Source: Athripsodes cinereus (lineage: Eukaryota; Arthropoda; Insecta; Trichoptera; Leptoceridae). From it: a stretch of 64,000 nucleotides of DNA. Both the position numbers and the translations under genes were made by a program. Under the pieces are notes generated by a model, which was not told where the DNA came from, did not search any database, and saw only the letters and a list, made by a program, of their open reading frames with translations. Position 1 is the stretch's first letter; every line of letters begins with the position of its first letter. The DNA is taken from the NCBI GenBank assembly GCA_947579605.1, contig OX388312.1, forward strand, positions 27,613,313 through 27,677,312, given 5' to 3'. Of this stretch, positions 22,171-33,405 are shown one piece after another.

Positions 22171-23380
22171 GAAACAAAATATATATTTTTAAAGAAATTG
22201 TAAGTGGGAATCTATTTATTTAGGGCAGTTTATTGGCAGTCGAATATGAAAGTACTGTTTTAGGAACCACAAATTATCAATCAATTGGCAACCCTTAATT
22301 CTCATATCTTTTAAGGCAAATTCTTTGTAGGGAGGCGTTCGAATGACTTGCATTCTAAACATATCTTTGGTACCTAATCCTTATTTCGGTTGAAATATGA
22401 GCGTTAGGTCAAGTTTTTTCGCCCATGTGCTTATTGATCCCAAAAAGTCAACATGTTCAAGGGACACAGAGAGAATTATTTTCAATTTTAAAGAGAATAA
22501 AAAAATCTGTTGGTTGGCTAAAAAATTTTTTAGATGATTTATTCTGTCTAAATACAAGCTCTGAATTGAATACAGTAAATCAGATTAATTATCTTTCATT
22601 GTATATTATCGCGGTATGTCCCAAAACTTTGATTCACAAGCTTAAAACCGATTGCAAAGTTCAAAGTTTTAAGTTGTAGAATTTAAACTCGAGTCATAGT
22701 AATTTAAACTCGAGTTAAAGTACCTAATTTAATACATAGACAATTATTGTTATTTATCGCGGATGAAAATGAAGAAGATGTTTTAAAAAAAAATCTTACA
22801 TTGTTTCTTCTGTGCCGTCTGGATACATGATTAAAAAATCGATAAAACACAATTGAAACTAATAAATTTTATGTTTATAGTAAAAACAAAAAAATAGGAA
22901 AAATAAAATCTCGTTTCTGGTTCAACACTATTTCACAATTCAGATTTGAAACAAATATATATTTTTTTTCAACTTTTATTTATTCGAGAAGGTAAGTATT
23001 GCTTCCGTTGCAAGTGGACATTAAATGATTTTAAATTTTGATTTCGTTTGTGAATCAATTACTCAAGCAATAAGAAATTGTTAAGTACGTAGTACGAGCA
23101 CATGACAATAACAAATTTTCCAATGGATAAACCAGTTCATGACCTAGTAATGTCGTTTACATATACTTACGCTCTCAAAATTTTATGTAACATCAGCATT
23201 CTTTTGTTTTGTGTCAAACAATAGAACGCTGTAGATGGGTCTCAGGTCCCATGCTATAAAAGAGCAGATTGAGCATTTATCTAGGGCGCTAAATATCAGT
23301 GGACGTAGAATTTTAGAAAGGTTAATTTTAAGAAGGTTATCAATAGTCCTCTGCAAAGCTTGTACGAAACCGGGGAAAAT
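22171..23380. other. Upstream region of the desaturase coding start; leader intron
   Basis: Since coding exon 1 has an acceptor at its 5' side, this DNA is at least in part a 5' leader intron. I see no convincing donor plus leader exon. Direct words TTTAAACTCGAGT occur twice near 22684-22720. Confidence 0.45.
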
Positions 23381-23600
23381 GTGGAATATTTTAAATTCCT
23401 ATACTCATCGTCATCGCGGAGGGTAGGACCGAAAGCACAAATGGCAGTGGCCGACCAAAAGACGCTTATATGGACTAACTGAAGAGAGTCATGATCTGTG
23501 GCTCATACGTAGGGCTGAAGAGACTGGCTATACTATAGGGAGGAATGGAGAAGAAAATCCATACTCGTAGCAGACCAATCCAATGGATTGTAATCCATTA
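23381..23600 (+). repeat. Mixed fragments: MITE core piece plus non-LTR remnant
   Basis: GGAATATTTTAAATTCCTAT, ACTCATCG and GGAGGGTAGG (23383-23430) match the core of the MITEs at 1813, 60395 and 63431. From about 23440 the order GRPK..., WRRKSILVADQSNGL is seen in shifting frames, the usual look of an eroded LINE ORF2 end. Confidence 0.45.
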
Positions 23601-25540
23601 TACATAGGTATATAAATACGAAATCAATAATTTGGAGACAGGGGGTAGAAATTCAGAGAGCAAATATCATTTTTTAAACTGAGACCTAATATGCTGTGTT
23701 CATGAAGCAATATCAATGTGAAAAAAGTCTTCAGTAGACCATTTTGCCCAGGGCGTCTTTCACTCTAGCCTAGGGCCTGACGCTAATTTAACATCATCAG
23801 TAATACTAATTGCAAATTAGTTATGTATTAATAATAAAGGTATTTATTGTTTGTTTTTGAATTTTTAACATGATTAAGAAATACAGGTTCTCGGAAATGA
23901 TAGGAAATTATATTATGTTATTTGTGGAAAATAACCACGTTTTGCTTAGTCAAGTTAATGTTAAAACTGTTTTCTTTATTAATGTTTGATGTATCAGCGA
24001 TTTCATCGTAAATAAAGTAAACGCTACTGGTTTTAATAATTTGTTTAGAATTATTAAAAAACTCGAGTTAACGTGAAAATTACGTCATTATCGTAACAAC
24101 ACGTAATTTTTTCAAAGTAGGTAATTCTGTTGCAAGTCTAAACATATACGACGTAGTTTCGGCGTCATTTCACGTAGTTTTTTAATAATAAAAATAATCC
24201 AGACAGTTTGTTTTGAAAATGTATCGTTTTGTGGAAAAACCACCACACCTCTCGAACAATTGTGTCTTAAAATCATTACTTTGAATACCAAACTGCCTCA
24301 ACAAGGCATCACAAGCGTATTTACAAAAGATTTTGCCTTACCTACCGTTTTAACATTTTTGGAATCCTTAATCTGTTTTGCCCAAGGATTTTTTTAATAA
24401 TCTTGGAATAAACAAGATTTATTTTAATTTACATACCTATAGCTAGTTTCATTCATAACAAAAGAAAAAAAGTCTTGGATCAAAAACTTATTGTAGTAAC
24501 TATCCATGAAAGAATATAGTATTACCAAATAATTTTAAAATAATGGTAAAAATATCGCAAAACATTTATCCTATACAAACTCATCTACCATTTGTGTTGT
24601 CAACTTTCATTGTGCATTCAGTAGTTACAGTATTCTCAAATATTACCACAAACATGAAGAACATACACATATCCTTATTAATTTAATGAAATGTAGAAAT
24701 ACACATTACAATAACAGCACAAACCTAATTTTATTCCTCTTTTTATAATATACCTAATAACCTATTTTTTTACGAGTGCGTAACGAAATCGCAAAATTAT
24801 ACAAAAACACATTATATTTTGGTTGATAAATCAAGTTATATAAAGGAAAAAACTAAAGTGTATGCTTATTGGCGAGGAAAGAATTCTAATTAAATTATTA
24901 CGGTTTTATAGTATTTAACTTATCTGCGATTTCGTATCAATAAAAACTGATTGCGATTTTTTTCTATAACGAGTGATAAATTATGCATATTTTAGGAAAA
25001 ACTATTTCTTAATTGGTAATACAAACCTTTGATCGAGAGAATTAGTCGATAAAATAGTATAAGTTTTTATTTATGAACACCTAAACTAGATAGGCTTATG
25101 TCAGTGTGAAGAAAATTCTCAAGCCTTGGGACCAATTTGATATTTTTTGTCGATTAGACTTTGGCTAATGTTTGGAATTTATAAGATAATCGAGTACTAA
25201 ATAATCACCATTGCGATGTAGTGGCAACGTAATGAAGTGGGATATTAATATGTTCGCACCTATAAGTTGGAAGCAGATAATATAGGTAGTAGGTATATGA
25301 CAATATGAGAAGAGATGGAGGAGGCCTTCGTCTAGGAACGGACGTGAGTGAGTTGAGAAGAAAATAATTACATAATGTTAAATCTGGATTTTTAGGAATG
25401 CAAATAAAATTACGAGTATGTCGTTTTGATATTATGTATTTATGTTTGAACGATTAGCAGTGTCACTGGTAAGAATAATATTGTGATGCTGTGATACTGA
25501 CGAAGACGTTCTGAAAATGCCCAATGCTAGTTGGCCAAAA
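23601..25540. other. Intergenic DNA, nothing recognised
   Basis: AT-rich throughout. Apart from a possible old fragment near 23715-23800 (CCTAGGGCCTGACGCTAATT, resembling the right arm of the 13297 element), nothing stands out. Confidence 0.45.
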
Positions 25541-25554
25541 AGAGCACTATTCTT

Positions 25555-25735
25555 CCGTCCACAAGGGTTCCGATGGCCCGGGCATCCCTCTTTCACAATA
25601 AACCGTTCTTATAACAACGATATCAGAGCGCTGGAAATGTCGTAGGAAGGAGATGACGCAATTGGCGCTGAATCGCTCTGAATGGAGGAGGCTGGTGCTG
25701 GTTGCCCTGTGCTCTCGAGAGAAGCGTTGAGGGTG
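25555..25735 (+). pseudogene. Non-LTR retrotransposon ORF2 C-terminal remnant
   Basis: The plus-strand frame gives ISERWKCRRKEMTQLALNRS then EWRRLVLVALCSREKR and stop. The pattern of a basic run, LA.(D/N)R..WRRLV and an early stop is characteristic of the end of RTE/Jockey-type ORF2. It is GC-richer than its surroundings. Confidence 0.6.
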
Positions 25736-26117
25736 ATAATGATACTGACGTCGTTTTTTATTACTCACACATTAAGGGTTGAAACTTTTTTGACCTACGG
25801 ATGTTCCGGGAATGTCAATTCCTACTAAATCCACACTCTTCATGCAAACTAATACTAAGAGAGTGTTTTAGGCTCGCGTTAAGGGCTCTCTCTTACAAAA
25901 TTTTCCCTTCGATTATAAATATGTAAATAAATAAATCTTAATGGACCATAATTTTTCACAAATAGATACAAAAACAATAATAATAAATTACTAATTAATT
26001 AAGTAGGTAAGTTAAATCTCGTACAAGGCCTACTGAAACATAAATATATACTTACCCAAAACTCTTACAACTACATATGTTTGTGATAGGGAATATTGAT
26101 ATAACATAGAGTTTCTA

Positions 26118-26310
26118 TTCACTGTGTCGGTGTTTAGGTAGTAGAATTCCATATCGAAATAATAAAACAAATGTTTTATTCTACTAATGGTTTATTATGT
26201 GAGAGAGACGTCTTTCGTCTGATGAGATTGACAATGTCCTCATCAGACGAAAGACGTCTCTCCCACATAATAAACCATTAGTAGAATAAAACATTTGTTT
26301 TATTATTTCG
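26118..26310. mobile_element. 193-bp foldback element with 12-bp flanking repeat
   Basis: Starts TTCACTGTGTCGGTGTTTAG. The region 26153-26312 is a nearly perfect palindrome with arms of about 74 bases (ATCGAAATAATAAAACAAAT, TTATTATGTGAGAGAGACGT, CTTTCGTC) around ATTGACAATGTC. ATAGAGTTTCTA occurs at 26106-26117 and 26311-26322, directly abutting the element, and is taken as its target duplication. No coding capacity. Confidence 0.88.
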
Positions 26311-26968
26311 ATAGAGTTTCTAGTTGAAAAGGTTTTATAATGAATAGGTAGTCTATTATAAAACCAGCTTGTACTAAAGTAAAGTTAATCCAGTTTTATA
26401 TCGTATAATGATAGCTTAATCTTTCACTTGTAGTTAATTCAAGTCTATTAATAATAAGTGATCTTTTTCAAATAAATTGATTTCATAAAACAATATTACC
26501 TAGTTGTCCTATTGTAACGTATTATATTTTTATGATAACGACTGACTAGAGGTAGATCAATATGAAAAAAAATAATAATTATCGGATTATATGCAATTCA
26601 AAAAGGCTAAAATATGCACCTAAATATGGTATAGAACTTTTAAAATATGCTAAATAACATATAAGAGAAGTATGAAAGAAGCAATATAAACTCCCGTTAT
26701 AAAATATGCGATATAAAATTTTCAATAGAGTTTAATATGCAAATTTTGAATATCCAGAATAAATACAAAAGAAAGATGGAACAAGAAAAAAGTGGTAGAA
26801 AGTACATTCTTTCCACAATTGAATGCTTTATTTGAGGTATTAAATCTTTAAAATCCTGTTAAGGATTTTTTTATTTAAAAAATAAATGCATCCCATTACC
26901 AAAACATAATAAAACAAATATGCGTATTTCTAGAAAAAATAAATATATAGTCTCTCCCTTTTTATACA

Positions 26969-27064
26969 TATGTGTGTATGTATTTTTTTTTCTCTCTTTT
27001 TTTTTTATCCGTATTATATGTGTGTATGTATTTTTTTTTCTCTCTTTTTTTTTTATCCAAATTG
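26969..27064 (+). repeat. 48-bp unit in tandem, two copies
   Basis: ATGTGTGTATGTATTTTTTT, TTCTCTCTTTTTTTTTATCC occurs twice with a 48-base step, just in front of a LINE 3' tail. Confidence 0.75.
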
Positions 27065-27118
27065 CTTTGGATTATTGATTTTATTTATATCATATGTTTT
27101 TTTTTGTTAATATTTTTG

Positions 27119-27250
27119 GGTTAGTTGGAAGAGATCGCGCCTTTGCGATAAACTCGCCCTCTGTATATTGATTGTATTTGATTTGAATGTATACCTTTTA
27201 TGGAATTGTTTTTTTATCAATGTACAGTAAAGAATGAATAAATAAATAAA
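27119..27250 (+). repeat. LINE 3' tail
   Basis: GGGTTAGTTGGAAGAGATCG, CGATAAACTCGCCCTCTGTA and an (AATAAATA)n end. The same sequence occurs at 47650, and inverted at 36385 and 36628. The GCGAT...ATAAACTCGCC part can pair as a stem. Confidence 0.7.
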
Positions 27251-27399
27251 TTAATAAATAGAATGCATGGAATGTTCCATGACTGCAAACGAGACACCAT
27301 CTTTAGCGGCTCAAAGGCACCTAATTCCGAAAAAATAGATCAATGAAATATAGGAAAATAGGCAAAAGCATGATATATGTAAATGGATATTTGCATATA

Positions 27400-27984
27400 A
27401 TATTTTTTTATTTCTCCAGTTTAACTAACCTTGTGATTATAAATAAATAAATAATTAACATACTCTTATATTTATAGACTGATTGCACCACAAATAATTT
27501 TCATAAAACTGTGCGTGTACATGCATATAATCATGTGTAATAATTATTTTAAACTACCTGATAATAAATGTAGGTAATTTTGATATTATCGTGCTTATTG
27601 CCCACTTGATATTGCGACATATTGCGTTACTTAAGGTTCTGCAATTTTTTACGAAAATTTCCCAATTTGAAGTACACCAAGATGGCGTTATATTTAATCG
27701 AGGTGGACGTGAAAAAATGACATACATATGTACCTACTATTGAAGCCAAAAATAGGCACAAATGTGTGGGAAGATGAGATTGAAGTAGCCCGCCACTGCT
27801 CAGATATAAATATTATATAAATAGGGGTATCTGGAGGGGTAAAAAACGTATTTTTGTTTTCCAGAGAATGCAAAAAAAATATGTACATACCTATAGTACA
27901 TAAAAAAACCTTTTATATCATTTTCCAATAATATTTTATCTGAAATAATATCATATGATATCTGAAATAAAATAATAAAAAAAT
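27400..27984. other. Intergenic DNA, nothing recognised
   Basis: AT-rich. TATGC/ATATGC words are frequent from 26580 to 27400 around the LINE tail and may be the remains of an older hAT element, but no pair of ends could be fixed. Confidence 0.4.
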
Positions 27985-28110
27985 AAATACATTAATGATG
28001 GAAGGCATACCTCCTCGCTGCTGAATGTTAAATGTCTTATTCGTGATATTTTATGAATATTTGCCTTTAACAGGACACTTGAAAACTTACAGAAAAGAGT
28101 AATATACCCA
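27985..28110 (-). mobile_element. RTE-tailed short retroposon, partial
   Basis: GGCATACCTCCTCGCTG, AAATGTCTTATTCG, TTGCCTTTAACAGGACACTT, GAAAACTTACAGAAAAGAGT in family order. Confidence 0.65.
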
Positions 28111-29190
28111 AACTAATAATGTATTGTGTTTTAAACGTATTGTGAAATGATTGATACGGACTTCAGGCGTAGACTTATTATCATAGACTAGAATCTCACA
28201 CGATAAAATGGTACTGGGTCCGATAGGATTTTAGGGTTCAAAATGTTTTCATGTTATCAATCTTATAAGCCGCATCATTGATCCAAGATTGTGAAATAGG
28301 CTATTTTTATGATGAACAACACTTAAGATAAGTGGGAGTATAGAAGCAATAGTATATTAATGTTTCAGAGTGAAACAATAAATAATGTCTTTTGTGTTGA
28401 TATTAATTTTATATTACGAGTATAACTTGAATTCTGAGAGAATTACTACCACGTTTTTGATTTGTGTTCATATTTTAATGGCTTCAGGCTACAGTTTCTT
28501 CCATGTCATCAGTGATGGAATTTTTTCAGAAAACATGATCGTCTCTAAACATCGATTATTTTGGATTATTTTAATTAATATATGCAGTTTACCACCCAGA
28601 GAATAAGAATCCGGTGGAATGTTGTAGATTATTTAAGTGCAATATTAATTATTTGTATTTTTCGTACGCGTTCGACGTATCATAAGCACCTATACTTTTT
28701 TTTTCGTTTGACTGATTTGTTGATTATGTAAGGGTTGATCTGGAGTTATTTTATGCCACAAGTCATTTTTTGTCATTTATTTTACGTTTGACCGCATGTA
28801 AGTAAGGTTAAGTTAGGCCTGGTTTAATTTTTACTACAGCAAATTGTATGAAAAATAGTTTGCTCGTAAAATCAACCAAATTTAGATGAACTTTGATTTT
28901 TCAAGTGAATAAACTGTATGGTTACGTGAATATAAATTAAAAATTATAAATTTAATATTGATGTATGAATTGATTATATGAAATTTTATCCAATTGATAA
29001 AAATACTTGCTGTTATTAGTTTGAAGGGAAAACCTTTGGATCTCTGATGCATGTAATTTTATAAGTTTCTACTCCAAAGCATGTGTACCAATGAGATGTC
29101 AGTATCTACTCAATATAACAAGCTTAAAGTGTAAATATATTTAATAATAAACATCTTATAATTTGTCATAATTATCTCCCTTGTCATGTC
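28111..29190. other. Intergenic DNA, no gene recognised
   Basis: Contains one 73-codon hydrophobic open frame (28385-28606) without recognisable similarity. Nothing supports it as a gene. Confidence 0.45.
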
Positions 29191-29194
29191 AAGT

Positions 29195-30050
29195 GTGATT
29201 AATGAGGTATGCCACCCGTCTTGAATGGAAGCATCTACATTAAACCAATAAAATTTGTCGACATTGTAGATAAAGTCTCCAAGCTGAAATTTCAATGGGC
29301 TGGTCATGTGGCAAGGCGAGAGGATGCTAGGTGGACTTCCAGAATTCTTTTTATTTATTTATTAATTTCTTTCAAGGGACAAACAGTCAACACAGTAAAC
29401 ATTACAAAAATCAATATAACATACGATACAGACCACAAGAGTCCCCCTGTATTACCACAGTATAAAATTCGATGCAACTAAAATAAGGAAATACATCAAC
29501 ATAATAACAGTAGGTACAACCTAATAGAATAATCAAATAAAACAATAAAATAAAATACAACCAACAAACCAAATAATAAAGAAAACAATATAATACAATA
29601 ACAATGATAAAGTTAAAAAGCAATTCAAATAATTTAAAAAAGTAAAATACAGCAATAATGTATAACAATAAATAATAAAATCAACAGATCAATCAAGAAG
29701 ATTTAAAAGTATAGATTATTTTAATAAAAAAAATAATTATAGCAATATAATACAATATTAAGTAATAAAATCAACAAATCAATCAAGAAGATTATAAAAT
29801 AATGTAATATAACAATAAATTATAGATTAAATCAAGAAATTAAATAACGAATCCAAAAATTTAATGGAGACCGTGGGAGGACAAAAGAAGTGTTGGAAGA
29901 CCCGAAAAAAGATGGGTCGACGCTATTGTTCAGGTGATGGGAAAACAGTGGTTGTGAAAACAGTTGCTGGAGATCGAAAAGTGTGGAAAAGTTTTGAAGA
30001 GGCCTATATTCAGCAGTGGAGAGAAGAAGGCTAGCAGCAGTAGTAGTAAT
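29195..30050 (+). pseudogene. RTE-like ORF2 C-terminus (second family) split by an insertion
   Basis: 29240-29350 reads like VDKVSKLKFQWAGHVARRED then ARWTSRIL. The text resumes at about 29865 with GGAGACCGTGGGAGGACAAA and goes on to EEAYIQQWREEG and stop, then (TAG)n. Compared with the uninterrupted copy at 42064-42500, about 515 bases have been inserted. The first 30 bases (GAGGTATGCCACCCGTCTTG) belong to the RTE-tailed retroposon. Confidence 0.78.
29350..29864 (-). mobile_element. Insertion inside the RTE remnant, probably a LINE 3' end
   Basis: Starts TTTTATTTATTTATTAATTT in this orientation, i.e. an A-rich tail on the minus strand. It then reads GACAAACAGTCAACACAG and a long A-rich body with AATCAACA(A/G)ATCAATCAAG twice (29682, 29770). 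No coding sequence identified. Confidence 0.5.
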
Positions 30051-30360
30051 AGGACTCGTGGATTCTTAAAAGAGTTTTATATATACGAGTATATTATATG
30101 CAAGCAGTTTTTATATTATGTCTATGGTCGACAATAATTTCCATTTGGTATTGCACATGTCGTTACTAACTGGTTATATTATGTAAGTACCGTATGTAAG
30201 TCATACTTTATGAGCCAAACAAGACGTAAGAGGCAATTTACTACTGCACTGTCGCTTTCATCACAACAACATGCAAGGTAATAATAATGGTTATTATTAT
30301 AGTTGAGGCAGGTTCAAGGTATTGAGGTTAGCTAATTCGTTCATCGCTCTGAATTCTCTA

Positions 30361-30900
30361 CAAAGTACTATACTATACTATACTATACCATACCCTCACG
30401 CCGTATCCCAAGTGGGGTAGGCAGAGAGAACGGAACGCCACACAGATCTATCTTTACACACTTCCTTCGCCTTTTCCACATTCATACAGTTTCTCATACA
30501 CGCACGTCGATTCCTCTTACTCAACACGCGGCCGTCCTTGAGAATTTGATCCACGTGATCAAGCCACGTGGTTCTCGGACGTCCACGCTTTCTCACACCC
30601 TTTCTTTCAGACAAGTATATCCTCTTTGTCATTCTTACTTCGTTCATTCGTTCAACGTGTCCAACCACCGTAGTTTATTCACGCGCATTCTGTCCACAAC
30701 ACTCTTCTTACATCCGCTCATTCTTCACCCTATCACGCAGCGTTTTACCAACCATTCTTCTCAACGATCGCATCTCCACTGCATTTATTCCACTTTCGTC
30801 CTTCTTCAGCCACGTCCATGTCTCGCTTGCATACGTAAGTGACGTTACCAGAATGGTATTGTGCACCAGCATTTTAGCCATGTTCGACACATTGCCATTG
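30361..30900 (-). pseudogene. RTE-type retrotransposon ORF2 C-terminus with 3' microsatellite tail
   Basis: On the minus strand it encodes MVGHVERMNEVRMTKRIYLS, then KGVRKRGRPRTTWLDHVDQI, RACMRNCMNVEKAKEVCKD and WRSVLSAYPTWDTA with stop at 30396. The segment before it (30700-30890) reads LVTSLTYASETWTW..DESGINAVEMRSLRRM in another frame. Both are hallmarks of the reverse-transcriptase C-terminus of insect RTE elements (YASETW...E...LR, GHV.RM, GRPR..W.D). After the stop comes a (TATAG)n tail at 30368-30399. 5'-truncated and frameshifted. Confidence 0.88.
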
Positions 30901-31022
30901 CTGACAATGAAAGTGATTTGACATTTTTAAAATATGAATTTGGTTTAAAAATAACTCATCTTTGTTTAAATTATTTATTTTATTTATATTTTCAGCATTG
31001 ACTATATACCAATTTCTAGACA

Positions 31023-31238
31023 TATTGATATGATTTTAGATGACTATGTATTAATTATTATATTTTGTGAGCTTTTTTCGCTACCGCGGTTTCGATGGAG
31101 CGTCCACCATATACCTACGAGCGTTTATAAGTTTTAGATAAACGCTCGTAAATGGTGGACGCTCCATCGAAACCGCGGTAGAGAAAAAAGCTCACAAAAT
31201 ATAATAATTAATACATAGCCATCTAAAATCATATCAAT
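31023..31238. mobile_element. 216-bp foldback with roughly 103-bp arms
   Basis: From ATTGATATGATTTTAGATGA, through TTTTGTGAGCTTTTTTCGCT and ACCGCGGTTTCGATGGAGCG, to the loop AAGTTTTAG, then back with a handful of changes. One 5-base insertion (ATACC) distinguishes the left arm. No coding content. Confidence 0.9.
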
Positions 31239-31483
31239 AAATTATTTATTTTTAAAATTATATTCGTCATAATATTGAATTGTATTTCTATTATTGGTTT
31301 TGTTTCTTCTTTTTGAATGTATTAGTGCACTTTTTTATATTTATAGACTGTTTATATTGTTGACATGTCATACCTATGTATTATACCTATTGTAAAATGT
31401 AAATTGCCGTTTTTGATCAAATAAATAAATATGATAGAATGAATATTCATAATTATTGTTTAGACTTACTATCGAGTATAACT

Positions 31484-31531
31484 AGCGCACGACCGGTTTC
31501 GCGAACTCCGAGTTCGCATCATCAAGTGCTG
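31484..31531 (-). ncRNA. Hammerhead-ribozyme-like core of a Penelope-type remnant, degenerate
   Basis: On the minus strand: GCAC, TTGATGA (31519-31525), stem GCGAACT/AGTTCGC (31501-31517), GAAA (31497-31500), CCGGTC, GTGC. This is the order CUGANGA - stem II - GAAA with a closing GCAC/GTGC stem, as in the minimal hammerheads of Penelope-like retroelements. The first core base is U where C is needed, so self-cleavage is unlikely. Confidence 0.5.
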
Positions 31532-32317
31532 AATAGATCAATACCTGTGATCATAATTTAAAATGAAGTGTTACAAAATTAATGCTGAAACAATCCATGA
31601 AATATTAATTTTTCTTTTTTATGCGTGCGTATTATTTTTAAGTTGTTTGTGATTTAACTGTATTTGATTGAATTGAATGTATTAAACTAATGACTTATGG
31701 ATAGTTTTTAAAAATGAAATAAAAAAACTTTGGATTCAAACTATTGTTTTTTTTTAAATTGCCACATTTACTATGCATGGGTAAGAGTGGGTACTTCCTG
31801 AGTTTTTTTTATCGGAAAAATTATTGTATTGAGATTTGTCAGTAAAATTATTGTATTTAGATTTGTCGGTAAAATTATTGTATAGTTTACTTTGACCTAC
31901 GTTCCTATAACGATGAATACTTTAACATTGACAATGATATAAATATTAACATATTTATTTTTGTTTGTTTCAGTTCGTTTAATATTATTATATTATTCAA
32001 TTTCACTCCTTTATCTATAATTGTGTGGTAAAAAGGGCCGATAAGGTATAAAACATATATTTTATTATTAAAACAATATTCTCATACCTATCTGGAAAAA
32101 ACAATATCGTGTACTGAATAAGACCTCGATATTTTACATCAGTTCAGTCAACTTGAATTACAATCCTGGTTTTACGAGAAATACGTAATTTAATTGTAAA
32201 CAATTATTTATCAATGATTATACTGGGATCGCATCCGTATAATAATCATGTTGACTATAATAAGAATATGTATTTATTAATTCCAGCAAATTCATATCCT
32301 AGAAAATTATTTTTAGA

Positions 32318-32550
32318 TTCACTGTGTCGTTGTTAATGTAGTAGAATTCCCATAGTGAAATAAATAAAACAAATGTTTTATTCTAACATTCGATTTATTC
32401 ACGAGAAAGACGTCTTTCGTATTGTAAGGACATTGTCAATCGAATTAGGACATTGTTAATGTGATTAAAGTAAGTGATAACAAGACGAAAGACGTCCCTC
32501 TCGTGAAGAAATCGAATAGTGGAATAAAACATTTGTTTTATTTATTTCAT
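32318..32550. mobile_element. Foldback element, GAGAGACGTCTTTCG family
   Basis: Starts TTCACTGTGTCGTTGTTAAT and TAGTAGAATTCC like 26118. Arms ATAAATAAAACAAATGTTTT, TTCACGAGAAAGACGTCTTT and the inverted AAGACGAAAGACGTCCCTCT, ATAAAACATTTGTTTTATTT. The centre is longer and contains GACATTGTCAAT twice. Confidence 0.82.
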
Positions 32551-32584
32551 TCTTAATGGTAAAAGAAAGCGAGGACTTTCGAGA

Positions 32585-32735
32585 ACTACGTGACTTAACC
32601 ATGTGGATTCAATTTTCAAGGACCGTCGTGTGTTGAGAAAGAGAATTTTGCATATTTGCAATATGCCAGGATAGATCAATAATGGCGTTCCGTTCTCTCT
32701 GTCTATTCCACCTAGGATACGGTGCGAGGGTATCA
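32585..32735 (+). pseudogene. RTE family 1, 3' end fragment
   Basis: AAGGACCGTCGTGTGTTGAG, GGCGTTCCGTTCTCTCTGTC, GATACGGTGCGAGGGTAT: the last 150 bases of the family at 30361, in plus orientation. Confidence 0.75.
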
Positions 32736-32754
32736 TAATAATATAACGTTAATC

Positions 32755-33025
32755 AAGGTGGTTTTACTAATATTTGTCCGTCGGTATAGTGCAGAGAAAA
32801 CGCTCTTGTCTGTGAGTCATGAGATCCCGAGTTCGATTTCTGTCCAATGCAAAATGGAAGAAAACCTTTTAGAAATTGTCTTGCGTCTGGGTGTTACATA
32901 TGCTGAAATATATATTTAGTGTATTGTTTATAATTATGTGTATCGTCATGTTAGTATCCATAGTACAAGATTCATATCTTAATTTGGGAGTAACTCGATT
33001 TGTGTGTATATAGGCACTCCATAAT
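32755..33025 (+). mobile_element. tRNA-derived SINE (family 2), plus orientation
   Basis: Head GTCCGTCGGTATAGTGCAGA, B box GAGTTCGATTTC, then body words GTCTGGGTGTTACATATGC, CGTCATGTTAGTATCCATAG and GGGAGTAACTCGATTTGTGT. In reverse these are the same blocks as in 35610, 37770, 40264 and 42695. It is a diverged member. Confidence 0.7.
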
Positions 33026-33064
33026 TCGTGTGTTATGCAATAAGTTTTATGCAACAAATTTTCT

Positions 33065-33405
33065 GTTAGTTTTCAAGTGCCTTGTGAAATGTAGGTATTA
33101 ATCACGTTTTAAGCCGCGATAGCGTTTTCACCCATCCTGAATGTCTTAAAAATCTAACTCGTGGAGTTCCCGGTAAAGTAAGGGTGTTCCACTCTTTTCA
33201 TTAAGTTTTCAGGTGTCCTGTAAGAGAAAGGTATACGTAAAAACATCACGTTTAAGACATTTCACATCTTTAGTTCAGCGATGAGGTATTCCACCCATTC
33301 TAAATGTCTTTACTTTTATTGGCACTGAGAGGACGATTGCATGTTTATTACAAGCAGTTGATCCGCTGGCTACACAGCTTGCAGGAGGTGTCACGATGGG
33401 ATGGA
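33065..33405 (+). mobile_element. Two adjacent RTE-tailed retroposon copies, same orientation
   Basis: A 5'-truncated piece (33065-33150, TTCAAGTGCCTTGTGAAA .. CACCCATCCTGAATGTCTTA) is followed directly by a longer copy (33150-33405, from CGTGGAGTTCCCGGTAAAGT to CACGATGGGATGG). Confidence 0.75.

Noticed and set aside
23235..23426. 63-codon basic open frame just upstream of the desaturase
   Set aside because: Its end overlaps a MITE core fragment and there is no splice or similarity support for it as a leader or upstream gene.
26575..27410. hAT element suggested by many ATATGC words
   Set aside because: No matching pair of ends or target duplication could be fixed; AT-rich composition makes such words common.
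30546..30921. Two plus-strand open frames of 98 and 117 codons
   Set aside because: Antisense shadows of the RTE ORF2 C-terminus.
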